Of a DNA stretch of 64,000 nt, positions 37,065-47,578 are shown piece by piece. The DNA lies in the NCBI GenBank assembly GCA_010645155.1, contig JAAGOF010000104.1, positions 62,001 to 126,000 on the forward strand. The letters run 5' to 3'. Source of the DNA: Tigriopus japonicus (Eukaryota > Arthropoda > Copepoda > Harpacticoida > Harpacticidae). Position 1 is the stretch's first letter, and each line of letters opens with the position of its first letter. Under the pieces are notes generated by a model. That model was not told the origin of the DNA and did not search any database. It was given only the letters and a program-made list of their open reading frames with translations. The position numbers and the translations under genes were made by a program.

Positions 37065-38768
37065 ATGTCGCTACTCCCAACTCTAACTCGATTGAGCCTT
37101 CGCTCAGCCAGCCTTGGACGTCTAAGCACCGTACCCGCCGCCCAATACCACGAAAAGGTCCTTATCACCTCCTTTGAACCTCATCCTCCATCATCTTAAT
37201 TGAAACGTTTCCTTTTGTAGGTGATTGATCATTACGAGAATCCCCGAAATGTGGGCAAAATGGACGGGAAGAGCCCGAAAGTGGGCACGGGTTTGGTGGG
37301 AGCGCCCGCTTGCGGCGATGTCATGAAATTACAAATCGAAGTGGACGACGATGGCAAGATTGTGGACGCCAAGTTCAAGACGTTCGGGTGTGGATCGGCT
37401 ATTGCGTCTTCGTCTTTGGCCACCGAGTGGATCAAGGGCAAGAATCTGGACCAAGCCGGACAGATCAAGAACTCGGAGATCGCTAAGGAGCTGTCTCTGC
37501 CTCCCGTGAAGTTGCATTGCTCCAGTGAGTTTGCCATTTTATTTGTAGTTTTATAAAATGGAGATTTTGTGGGCCATTCTTGGCAACTATTAGAAGCTCA
37601 TAGGAGAGAAACGAAAGCGGCTTGCTTACACGGGAAACTTTGGAAAAAAGAAATATAAGAGAATTTTTTTTTTGAGCTTTTGACCGGCATTTTGATGGCT
37701 ACGCAAGGGTTTGAGCACCTGCAAGACCAACCGATTAAAAAAAACCCTTAATTTATTAATGGCGATTACGTTTAAACTGGAGTATCCGAGGATTTGATGG
37801 TGGCGACAACAAAATCATGTGATGCTCCAAAAAAAAAATTTAACGCTTCTTTTCCATGAGCTTCTTTAGCACGAACATAAAAGGCCATCAAACATTCCCT
37901 GGATACCTGAGAATTAATTTTGTATAGACCCCATTTGGGTTGATTTCTAGACAGTGGAGAGGAATTTGGTGCGCTAAGTTTTTGAGGTCCGAAATGGACA
38001 GCGTGCAAATAAAATTATTAATGCTTCAGTAAGTTTGGGTTGGATCAAGTCTGTCCAAGTCATGTTATGCTATAATGAAAAAATATCGGATCACCATCTA
38101 ACAAAAGCTTCTCCTGTGAAATGTTGACGCTAAAAAGCATGAACAAATCTTCTGAGTGTTATTTTGAGACTTGAAAATCAGACGCATGCAGAACTCCAAA
38201 TTGTAGATGTCTGCCTCCGATTACTTTCGAGGAAGACCGACTATATTACTGGAAACATTTCTAAATCTTGGATGTCGTGATAAAAATTGGTTGTGACAAA
38301 ATGACCTATTCACTCTAAAAAACGTAGTTTACTTACAGAAATAGTTCCGTGAATAAACCCATGATATACAATAATCACCACGGCCACACAAAAGTCTCCT
38401 TTGTTAATCATCTAAGTTGAACCCCCAAAAAGTTTGTTTTTATTTTTATAAAATTCCAGTCACGATATATTTGTTTATTCCTGATTGACCGATGCCAAAG
38501 AATCGAAAACCATATCGCCTTTCACAGGAATTTTTTTCACAATACAGATAGATTGTGCATTTTTCGAATATCGAATTGGATCCTTAACTTTTTTGTCAAT
38601 GCAATTGATAGCCTTTCGTGTCTGTGAAGCCAATGTCACACCCATTGCCTACTGATTGCCTAATAACAGACTGTGTTTCGTATCTTTTCAGTGTTGGCCG
38701 AAGACGCGATTCGAGCGGCGTTGAAGGATTACAAAACCAAGCGAGAAGCATTGGCCAAGAGCAACTAA
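37065..38768 (+). CDS. ISCU: Mitochondrial iron-sulfur cluster scaffold IscU
   Basis: Exons 37065-37157, 37221-37524 and 38692-38768 give 157 residues; human ISCU is 167. The N-terminus (MSLLPTLTRLSLRSASLGRL) is Arg/Ser-rich without acids, a mitochondrial targeting peptide. The core shows the three cluster-binding Cys: GAPACGDV, FGCGSAIASS and KLHCS. The LPPVK motif recognised by the Hsp70/HSC20 chaperones precedes the last Cys. IscU receives sulfur from the Nfs1 complex and builds 2Fe-2S clusters in the matrix. Exon 3 starts by completing Met of MLAEDAIRAALKDY. Intron 1 is only 63 bp and begins GTCCTTATC, a poor donor. Intron 2 carries a MITE copy (37591-37868). Confidence 0.95.
37591..37868. 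mobile_element. hAT-like MITE, AAGAAGCTCAT family, copy 3
   Basis: 278 bp in IscU intron 2. Starts TAGAAGCTCATAGGAGAG and ends TCCATGAGCTTCTTTA. It shares the internal GATGGTGGCGACAACAA with copy 2. The ends are diverged and the flanks no longer match. Confidence 0.65.
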
Positions 38769-38952
38769 GAAACAAATTCCATCATTCTTTCTGAACCCTA
38801 TGATTCATCTTGGCCCCGTATGCTTCATACGCCGTCGACCCACCATGCTTTGAAAGGGGCTTGTTGCCACACCCACAAAGTTCATGTCTCTCCGAACCGT
38901 GTGCTAGTTATGCCTTGTCGTTTAAATTAAAGAGATTCAAGTACGTTCTGAC

Positions 38953-38958
38953 AATAAA
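38953..38958 (+). promoter_or_regulatory. Poly(A) signal of IscU
   Basis: AATAAA 185 bases after the IscU stop, well placed. Confidence 0.6.
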
Positions 38959-39922
38959 ATAAAACTGGCTACCTAGGTTACCTCGTTTTCACATCTTGGT
39001 CTTGAATGTCAGCCTCTATGTTTCCCTCCAAATGCCAACAGGATACCCAAACTCACCAAAGTGGCATTTGCAACCAAATAAAAGAGGCTTTTTCTGTTGG
39101 CTGTTTCACAAAGAGGGGGCTTGGTCATCCTTTTCTCGCACCATTTCATTAAGATTTCGGTAAATCATTGGGATACAAATCGAGAGTTATGTTGTCAAAC
39201 CTTGGGCAGGTGAACTCATTCAGTCAAGTATACAGGAACCTCCATGAAAAGCCATACACTGAAAAAACTTTCAATCATCTTTGAAAAAATATGTTTTAAG
39301 GTAATGTCTACGATCATTGGTAATTGTAAGTAGAGACAGTTTTAGAATAATTGCTCCGCTTACATGCTTAAGAAGCTCAAAGTTAGCACATTAAACAATG
39401 TACAAGAAGAGTGCATCATCTTTTATGGGCTTCCCTGTTATGCAGTTACGTAAACTTCCATCGACGGCTGGGATCATTCCTCATATCATCCCTACACTTC
39501 TCAAAAAAAAACCATTCTAATAGAATACAACCTGACCAACCTTCCCTAACAAACGTACTATGCAGCGCAAACCCTCATTTGGCGCTTTAATCCTCTCCTC
39601 CATGTGTATTTCGCCCAACGATCTGTACGCCATTCTACGTTCTAGCCCCCATTTCAGGCTGTAGGCAGCCTGCTCGGCTGTCTCAAATCGGGCCGTTCTC
39701 GATCGCAGAGCAGAACTCAACGACAGTCCTACGACGAGGACACAGTAAGTAGGTGAGTGAGCGAGCGAGTGAGGTAGTTGAAGTACATTCATCATCATTG
39801 TCGTATCCATCCAACGCCACAAAGAAAGAGTGTTCCTCGAATCCCCGTGTATCCGTCCCACACACAGCTCCATGTGGATGGTCCATTGATTGAGATCCCC
39901 CCCTGGTAAAGTCTCCCCGATC
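38959..39922. other. IscU-RXR spacer and RXR 5' leader
   Basis: About 1 kb. RXR transcription must start here or further upstream. An in-frame TGA at 39887-39889 precedes the RXR ATG. The - strand open frame at 39517-40131 is a shadow of RXR coding sequence. Confidence 0.5.
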
Positions 39923-42773
39923 ATGACTCTGTTTCGAGGCCTCGACGACCACATGGACTTGAATGGCTTAATGGAGAGTGCAGGGGTGCCCGCCGCCGCC
40001 TCCGTCGGCGCCAACACCCCATCTAATGCCTTTGGCAATCCCCAATCGCCCCTGGAACTCAAGCCCGACGTGTCCATGTTGTTGAATGCGCCCTCTCCCG
40101 CGTCCTCCGTTTCCGGCGGTGGCTTGGCCAATCCTCAGACCCCTCGTCCGGGATCGCCCTCGGTGAATTACCCGCCGTTAAGCGGGTCCAAGCACTTTTG
40201 TAGCATCTGCGGCGATCGAGCCTCGGGCAAACATTACGGGGTGTATTCGTGCGAAGGCTGCAAAGGCTTCTTTAAGCGCACGGTGCGCAAGGAGCTGACC
40301 TACGCGTGTCGCGAGAACAAGGACTGTATCATTGACAAGCGACAACGGAATCGATGTCAGTATTGTCGCTATATGAAGTGTCTGGCCAATGGAATGCGAC
40401 GCGAAGCGGTCCAAGAGGAACGCAATCGGAGCGGTTCCAGTGCCAGTGGCGGGGCCAATAATGGGGGTGGAACCGGGGTTGGGAAAGAAGGTGAGGTTGA
40501 GAGCTCCACCCCTGGCGGTCAGACCTCGAGTGACATGCCCATTGAGCGGATTATTGAGGCCGAGAACATCTCGGAACTGGGCGGAGCGTTTAGTCGGAAG
40601 GACAGCGAAGACTTGCAAGCTCATATGACGGGGGGATTTGAAGGGGATCAGCCCAATAAGCGGAAAATGCTCCAGCAACTGGTGGAGTGGGCCAAACACA
40701 TTCCACATTTCACCGACCTCAAAATTGAGGACCGGGTAAGGGAAGAGAGGGTTGAAAGAGAGCTTTGGTCCAGAGAGTGTAGGGTTTTTTGTCTTCTAGA
40801 TCAAGCTTATTCGTGCGGGTTGGAATGAGTTGTTGATTGCGGGATGTGCGTTCCGCTCCATGAATGAAGAGAACGGCATCTTGTGGGCGGATTCGCAGTT
40901 TATAAAGCGGGAGAATGCTCATTTGGCCGGAGTGGGCGATATCTTTGACCGGGTCCTCGTGGAACTGGTGCAGAAAATGCGGGAAATGAAAATGGTAAGC
41001 GAGCATGCGGTGATAACTAACATCCGTACGACATTGGACTAAGAAGATTATGGATAGGCTTTATGTAAGCGCTTCACCTAATTGCGATTATGGCCATCTG
41101 ACTCATCGTTAAAAATGAGGATTAGGGTCTGCCAATGAGAATGTTTTCGGTCATTGGATTTTACTGAAGATTAAATTTTCTCTTTTTTTATTTGGCCCTC
41201 GTAATGGTTCTTAAGTGTAGCCATAAAGAGACCAAATTCAAGATCATTCAAGAATTCGTACATAATATATGATGAAAGCCATCAGCGTCATTATAATGGG
41301 ATGACGGGAAAATAGTGAATATAGAATTTATTCGCGACTGTTTTAGCTGATGGGAAGTTAATATCAATAATTGCAGGTGGTTGGAAAAATCTTGTTTGTA
41401 ATACAAATTGATCCTCGCGTTAAGTATAGATTGTTGACTAAGCATCAAAACCAGAGCCTAATTTTATGGACGCAAAGATCGATCTCAATATCGGACTTAA
41501 GTACGATCTTGAGATCGATCTTTTGCGTTTAAAAAACTGGCCTCAGATTATCTATTACAACTCTACACTGTACAAATGTTATTCTATTACAAATGTCAAT
41601 CATCAATTTTTGAAGAAATGGACGAGGACATGTTGCATGAGTCACTTGTGCTTTCGTCATCCGGAAACTACTGGAAGCTTGGCTGACCACTCTGTTCTGA
41701 CACATTAGGCATTTGTTAAATCCAACTACAGGGATTTGAAATTTCAAAAGTTAAAAGAAAAACCTTAAATAAGGAAATTCAGGAGCCTCAAATATTTTTT
41801 TATTTTTTCTTCAAATCTTCATCTGGTTGCTTAGAACAATCGTAGTAAGCTCTTTTAAGAGTTTGTTGATTTTGGCGAGAATTCCCTATGCACTCGTTAA
41901 AAATAGGCGTCGAGTTCAAAATTGTCTTTATCAAAATCCATGATTGCAAACAGCAAGCAGAAAATGCATAACAAACAGAAGAGTTAGTGAAAGTGAAAAA
42001 GAAAGTACACATATTCAAATGTAAATAAACGTCATATGTAATAAAAAGTATATCTCATCTTCAGGAGTCATAATGGTTGAAAGGAATATATATGAAACGT
42101 TTTGATTGAGTTGCAGGTGGGAAGGCATGAATGTTGATAATAAGGTAAATGTTTATAGGAATGGAAAATAATGCAAGCAACAAACGGAAAAGAACTTACG
42201 TGGACGACACATGCCTATCATAACTAACACCTTTTAAATTCTTGAATATTTTGACATTCTCGTAATCTGGGAGGAAGCCTGTTCCATACATGAGCTGACC
42301 TCACGCTAAAAGAATATTTCAGGGGATCGAGTCTAGCTTTAGGGATCTCTTCAAAATACCATTGTCTAACATTGAGAAACTCTGTCATAACAATCATTCT
42401 CTTAGACGTAAGAAATCTTGTGTTATTTCAGGACAAAGCCGAATTAGGTTGTCTACGTGCAATCATCCTCTTCAATCCGGATGCCAAAGGATTAGAGCAA
42501 GGACCCGCTTTAGAAGTGGAGACCTTCCGGGAGAAAGTATACGCCACTTTGGAAGAGTATTGCCGAACCAATCACGAAAACGAGCCCAGCCGTTTTGCCA
42601 AGTTGCTGCTCCGACTTCCAGCCTTGCGGTCCATTGGCTTGAAGTGTGTGGAACATTTGTTCTTCTACAAGCTCATCAAGGACGATGGACCCAACAGCAA
42701 CGGAGCCGCCGATGTGAATGATGTTGCCGCCCAAAGTCTGGATATTTTCATCAAAGAAATCCTCGAGGAATAA
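39923..42773 (+). CDS. RXR: Retinoid X receptor (ultraspiracle homologue)
   Basis: Exons 39923-40735, 40800-40994 and 42432-42773; phase 0 throughout, 449 residues. ATG 39923 is preceded by an in-frame stop. The A/B region is residues 1-92. The DNA-binding domain runs from Cys93 ([20 protein letters not shown]) with P-box CEGCKG to [12 protein letters not shown] Gly-rich hinge follows. The ligand domain includes [33 protein letters not shown] and [18 protein letters not shown] is the obligate partner of ecdysone receptor in arthropod moulting. Residues equivalent to the retinoid-contacting Arg (FRSMNE) and Cys (LKCVEHLF) are kept. Between helix 11 and the AF-2 core (FIKEILEE) lies an Asn/Asp/Ala-rich insert of about 17 residues. 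Intron 1 is 64 bp and intron 2 is 1.4 kb. Confidence 0.96.
40995..42431. other. RXR intron 2
   Basis: 1.4 kb. Contains the fold-back element at 41454-41544; otherwise AT-rich and unremarkable. Confidence 0.6.
41454..41544. mobile_element. Fold-back element, diverged copy in RXR intron 2
   Basis: 91 bp. Left GAGCCTAATTTTATGGACGC and right GCGTTTAAAAAACTGGCCTC match the arms of the 33599 element. The centre holds GATCGATCTCAATATCG and a complementary GATCTTGAGATCGATC. No target duplication is seen. Confidence 0.6.
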
Positions 42774-43254
42774 TGAATCCCTAAAGCGTCTTCCGAGCCG
42801 TGTCTTTGATGGATGGGTACAAACTCGAATCACACACACAGAACCTTCTCAATCGGAACGGGAAAAAAACCCTCTCTTGTGTAATGAAGTGCATTTACTA
42901 CGATATCAAATCAGCCAGCCATCGATCGATCTATTGAGTGAAGTGACGGTTGCGCCCGCATCGAAACGATGACATTCTCTGGCTGAAGCAAACGTGCTTG
43001 AACTTGACATGATTAATGCGTAAGTTCATGGGGATTCTTGTCGATCATTGATGATGAGTGTAAAAAAAGATGCTATTATGTGTGCGTGTGATTCTTTTTT
43101 CAAAGCAGTGACCAAAATCCCACAGAAACGCATATTATGATAATGATACTGATGAAAATTTATATACAAAGCATACTCTATTACTTACATATACCATATA
43201 TCTACGATCAAGTCGATCCTTTTTATAAATGGAAAAGGATTTAAACAGCTGTTG

Positions 43255-43260
43255 AATAAA
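43255..43260 (+). promoter_or_regulatory. Candidate poly(A) signal of RXR
   Basis: AATAAA about 480 bases after the RXR stop codon. Confidence 0.45.
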
Positions 43261-43802
43261 ACAAATCTACTGAAAGTAACATAAGTTCCTTGCAAACTCA
43301 TTTCCTCACACTTCTTGAAAAGTTGATCTAGAGCAGAGGTGGGCACCGTTTTGGGGTTAGGGGCCGCCCATCAAAAGCCCACGAGTCTTATTCGCACATC
43401 TCTTAGATCAACCAAAAATATCCATGCTGTTCATTTGTAGCCCAGGGCCCCTCCCATTTTTGGAAATAAATGTTTTACCAAAACAAAAAAGGAGTGCTAT
43501 ATGCAATACTGTTTTCAACTCTGGAGGATCTAGGGATCAATCCTAATTGAATTTTAAGTGTGCGTGCTGTTCAAAATACTTGAAAACTATCCGAATTTTA
43601 ATGATGTAAGCTTTAAGGTTATTTACGCTTAGATTCCTCCTTTCTTAGTTCTCTACAACTTATGAAAAAATGCCCCAGCGAAATGTAGCTTTAAATTGAT
43701 TGAGCTAAGAAAAAATGTGATGGAAAAAAAGTTAAATCTTTCAAAAGGGGCAAACAAGCAAAAAACTTTTTACAATTTGATTTTTTTATCCTTGCTCTAA
43801 TT

Positions 43803-43915
43803 ATTAACAAACGCCATTGGGACACGGCAAGCCCGGGATTTGAACTAGGGATGTCGCGGATAATTGGCGAGTGCTCAACCCCTATGCTAGCCTTTTTGAG
43901 CGGTGTTGTAAGGCT
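43803..43915 (-). repeat. tRNA-derived SINE-like sequence
   Basis: On the - strand, GCTAGCATAGGGGTTGAGCA resembles a D-arm/A-box region. About 40 bases later AGTTCAAATCCCGGGCTTG fits a B box and T-arm. The acceptor stem does not close cleanly, so a SINE head or tRNA relic is more likely than a functional tRNA. Confidence 0.5.
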
Positions 43916-44014
43916 GTCCTTTTGGGGATTTTGTATTAATTTGGGCTCAAAATGCAAGTGAGCATTGGCCAACATCTTTGCAAAAATTCCATGACTTTTG
44001 AATTCGGTTTCCAG

Positions 44015-44288
44015 TAGTGATGGACCGAAAGGGCTCATAACCGAAACCGAAAGTTTCGGCCGAAAGAGGGCTTAACCGAAACCGAAACCGAAAGCAGCTG
44101 ACTACAAAATTGTGTAAATGCAAAATCCACCTTAAAAATTGAATTGTTCATGTGTTCGATGTTGGGTAAGGCGTAGATTTTGAAAAATCGGGAAACTTGA
44201 ATTTCAGTGTTTTTTGGACGAATTTTTTTTCGATTTTGTTGTCAAACTCCGTCCTTTATAGTGCATGTCTGCTTTCGGTCCATCACTA
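44015..44288 (-). mobile_element. hAT-like MITE, TTTCGG family, copy D
   Basis: 274 bp, inverted relative to copy B. Ends TAGTGATGGACCGAAAG / CTTTCGGTCCATCACTA. Perfect 8-bp target duplication GTTTCCAG at 44007-44014 and 44289-44296. It lacks part of one subterminal TTTCGG array. Confidence 0.92.
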
Positions 44289-44310
44289 GTTTCCAGTGTC
44301 AAAAAAAATC

Positions 44311-44550
44311 ATGATAAAAGAATACGTCACAGACAAAATGGTCAAAAGTCAGTAGGACACAGTAAAAAGGTCACGAGAAAAACGTCACAACAAAAGATCA
44401 CATGATAAAAGTGTGATTACCGTGCCCCTGGTAATTGAATGTGCTGGCTGAGTTGCGCAAATTGTAGGTAAAAAGGTCACAAGTAAAACGGTCACAGTAA
44501 AAGGGTCACAAGGAAACACGGTCACGGTAAAAAGATCACGGTGAAAAAAC
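44311..44550. repeat. Irregular GGTCAC-GTAAAA repeat array
   Basis: Variants of GGTCACAGTAAAAA recur about ten times in two clusters, 44321-44420 and 44466-44545. The spacing is irregular. No inverted ends were found. It may be the remains of another element with subterminal arrays. Confidence 0.5.
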
Positions 44551-44979
44551 GCTCTTCCTTGGACAATTGTGTGTTCCACCTGGAATACCTCAGAAGTCCA
44601 TGGGCACATCTCGAAACAAGGATATACTGCTGCTCAGCCCATTTTGCCGCATCCAAGTTTTTTCCCATTTAAGGGTCCATTCTATGACTGTAGGTCCTTG
44701 AAAACGATCTATATTTTACTTCTTGATACCTCGGCTCACAAGTGGTTGATAACATTCTCAGTTTAGTTGTTAGAAAATGAGACATGTAAAATCACAGACC
44801 AGAAAGAAATATTAAAAACTAAGTCAATTCTCTGTATGGGAAACATTTTGAAATATTGATATGATTTTTTGGAATCCAATGAAAAAATCAGCATCTTCAA
44901 ATTCTTGTTTGGATGTTAACTCCCAGTTTTCCTATAAAACCCAAGGTAACCCAAGAATTAATTTCCCTTTTTGCTTCAG

Positions 44980-46800
44980 TAAATAGATCGAGAGGTTTGT
45001 TCTCGACTCTTTGTTGTTGGCGACTTCAATTTTCCGGCTTGCATTGTAGAGTGGGAGGTTTGTTGAAAGATTAGGCGTAAGTGTATTTTCAATTCCAAAA
45101 AGGGTAGTCAGAGCTGGTCATGACTGTAGTTATGTTGTTGATGAGAATGGGATTGATAGTCAGGATAATCGACTGGAGGATCTGGTAGTCACAGATCAAG
45201 ATGCTTTTGAGGCCATCAAGAGCTTAAAGCTCTCGAGTTCTCCTGGACCTGATGGTGTGACATCTCAGTTTCTGATGAAATGTTCAAAGATTCTTACCCC
45301 TGTGTTCTCCTATTTGATGCGTCGCATCTTGGATCAGGGCAAGTTTCCCTCCTCATTGAAAGTAGCTCATGTTTTTCCAATTTTTAAGGGCGGAGATGAG
45401 TCACTCCCTAGTAATTATAAGCCCATTTCTCTGACCTCCAACGTTGCAAAGGTTTTTGAGAAGATTATGAAGTCCAAGCTTGTTGATTATTTGGAAGTCC
45501 ATGATTTAATTCCTTCTGGACAGCATGGGTTTCGAGCTCATTTTAGTACAGTAACCCAATTGGTTGATCATATTGAGCAAATCATTGAAGGGCTCGAAAG
45601 TCACAAGTCAGTTGATGGAGTCTATCTTGACTTTGCCAAGGCCATGGTCTTTTGCTCGATCAACTCAAAGAGTTTGGGGTCCAGGGTAAGGTTCTGGATT
45701 GGATTGATAGTTTTATAAGCAAAAAGAAGCAAATAGTTAAAGTTGAAGCATCTTTTAGCGGCATGTATGATGTCAAGTCAGGTGTTCCGCAAGGTTCAAT
45801 TTTAGGTCCGCTCTTGTTTATTCTCTTTATTGCTCCTCTCCAGATGTTTAGAACAAAAGCCAGTATTTCTTCATATGCTGATGGCACAAAATTAGTTTGT
45901 GGAAGGAATGGTCAGGACTCGAAATGTTTAGTTGGGGACTTGGAGAAAATCTACTCTTGGGTTGGCGAGAGTAACATGGCATTGAACGGGATGAAATTCC
46001 GTACAATGACGTATGGGGCGTCAAAATTAGATGTTCCGCTCAAAGACAATGGAGGTTGTGATATTGAGCAGGTATCGTCCATGAGGGACTTGGAAGTTGT
46101 CGTCCAAGATGATGGAAAGTTTGATGAGCATATCCAGTTGAAAGTGGGGAAGGCATTTCAAACATGTGGCTGGATCTATCGCACTTTCAAGTCCAGAGAT
46201 AGTATTACGATGCTAACTCTGTACAAGTCGATTGTTCAACCGCATCTTGAATATGCCTCACCCATTTGGGCTCCAATGAGTTCAGCAGGTTCGCAAAAGG
46301 TCGAGCAGGTCCAATTATGTTTCACTAGGAACATCACAGGAATGAGAGAGCTCTCGTATTGGGAGAGGCTCCAGAAGTTAGGGTTGTACAGTACTAAGAG
46401 AAGGTATGAAAGGTATCTGATTCTGTATGTTTTCAAGAGCATTCATGGGCTCTGTCCTAACCAAGGATTTGAGATCAGTTGTAGCGATCGTAGAGGTTTT
46501 ACTTGTGCTCTGAGAGCACCTCCAAATCCCAAGGAACCCAGGCTGGTTCGAACAATAAAGTCTTCCTCTCTTCTTTATCGGGCTCCTTCATTGTTCAATT
46601 TGTTGCCTATTTGCCTTCGTCGGGAATATGTAGGAGCTGATCCTCTCACAGCATTTAAGGCAGGATTGGACAAATTCTTAAATACTATCCCTGACCAACC
46701 CACTATTCAAGGGTTGTACAGATCTGCCAACAGTAACTCATTGGTAGATCAAATTTCATATAAACATTAATTATTGAAACTATAATAACGATTAACTCTC
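44980..46800 (+). mobile_element. Decayed non-LTR retrotransposon (Jockey/CR1/L2-like)
   Basis: Starts with an endonuclease remnant (GDFNFP at 45019-45036) and then passes abruptly into reverse transcriptase. RT blocks: SSSPGPDGV, NYKPISLTSNVAKVFEKIM, GQHGFR, VYLDFAKA, SGVPQGSILGPLLFILFI and the active-site box as YADG instead of YADD. At about 45640 the frame shifts, consistent with loss of about 16 bases after AKA; frames 45257-45718 and 45652-46770 together cover the RT. The 3' end (LDKFLNTIPDQP) precedes the N gap, so the tail is not visible. Not functional: the active site is changed, the frame broken and the 5' part lost. Confidence 0.93.
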
Positions 46801-47100
46801 NNNNNNNNNNNNNNNNNNNNNNNNNNNNNNNNNNNNNNNNNNNNNNNNNNNNNNNNNNNNNNNNNNNNNNNNNNNNNNNNNNNNNNNNNNNNNNNNNNNN
46901 NNNNNNNNNNNNNNNNNNNNNNNNNNNNNNNNNNNNNNNNNNNNNNNNNNNNNNNNNNNNNNNNNNNNNNNNNNNNNNNNNNNNNNNNNNNNNNNNNNNN
47001 NNNNNNNNNNNNNNNNNNNNNNNNNNNNNNNNNNNNNNNNNNNNNNNNNNNNNNNNNNNNNNNNNNNNNNNNNNNNNNNNNNNNNNNNNNNNNNNNNNNN
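46801..47100. other. Assembly gap (300 N)
   Basis: An exact run of 300 N, so a placeholder of unknown true length. Confidence 0.99.
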
Positions 47101-47411
47101 CAAACGCAGTGGTTAACAATTGAAGGTTTCAGAAAATTCTTCCCAAAGTTAAATATTCACAGGTTTAAGGCTTTACGATCTTTTTCTTGATTTGATGTCA
47201 CTTGTTATGTCTGAAGAAAAATGAAAAAAATACAAGACATAACTTTCTATAAAAGTTTATTTCTGATCCAATTAGAGTATAAAAAAACGTATAACAACTC
47301 ATAAAATCAATTGCGCATTTCTTCAAGAGATTGGTTTTCACCAGTATTTTTAATCTTTCATCGTGTTGTTAGCTCATCGAACTCAACTGTCTCAATGGAA
47401 AATAACAACGT

Positions 47412-47417
47412 TTTATT
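47412..47417 (-). promoter_or_regulatory. Candidate poly(A) signal of the cysteine-rich gene
   Basis: AATAAA on the - strand, about 160 bases after the stop at 47579. Another copy is at 47256-47261. Confidence 0.4.
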
Positions 47418-47578
47418 TTTTATAAAAAAAGGTTTATCTGTACATCTGATATTGTAAGAAAACCTCGCAAGTAAAGTAAGTTTTCTCCTTTTTCTTCTTC
47501 TTATTGTTGTTGACATGGTTGTTCAAGAAATGGTTGTCCAGAGAGTCACAGCAATTGAAGCCCAACAGAACTAAAGGC

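Larger units (their letters stand above)
42774..44014. other. RXR 3' UTR and flank
   Basis: The RXR 3' UTR probably ends near the AATAAA at 43255. A degraded hAT-like end (CAGAGGTGGGCACC) is at about 43336, with no partner identified. A SINE-like stretch follows at 43803. Confidence 0.5.

Noticed and set aside
39517..40131. 204-codon open frame on -
   Set aside because: Mirror of GC-rich RXR exon 1; no family match.
43330..43480. CAGAGGTGGGCACC, resembling a hAT terminal sequence
   Set aside because: No inverted partner or duplicated flank could be identified; probably a degraded fragment.
43803..43915. tRNA gene on -
   Set aside because: A and B boxes are present but the acceptor and anticodon stems do not pair properly; listed as SINE-like instead.
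45257..46770. Functional reverse transcriptase gene
   Set aside because: Frame is broken near 45640 and the active-site YADD is YADG.
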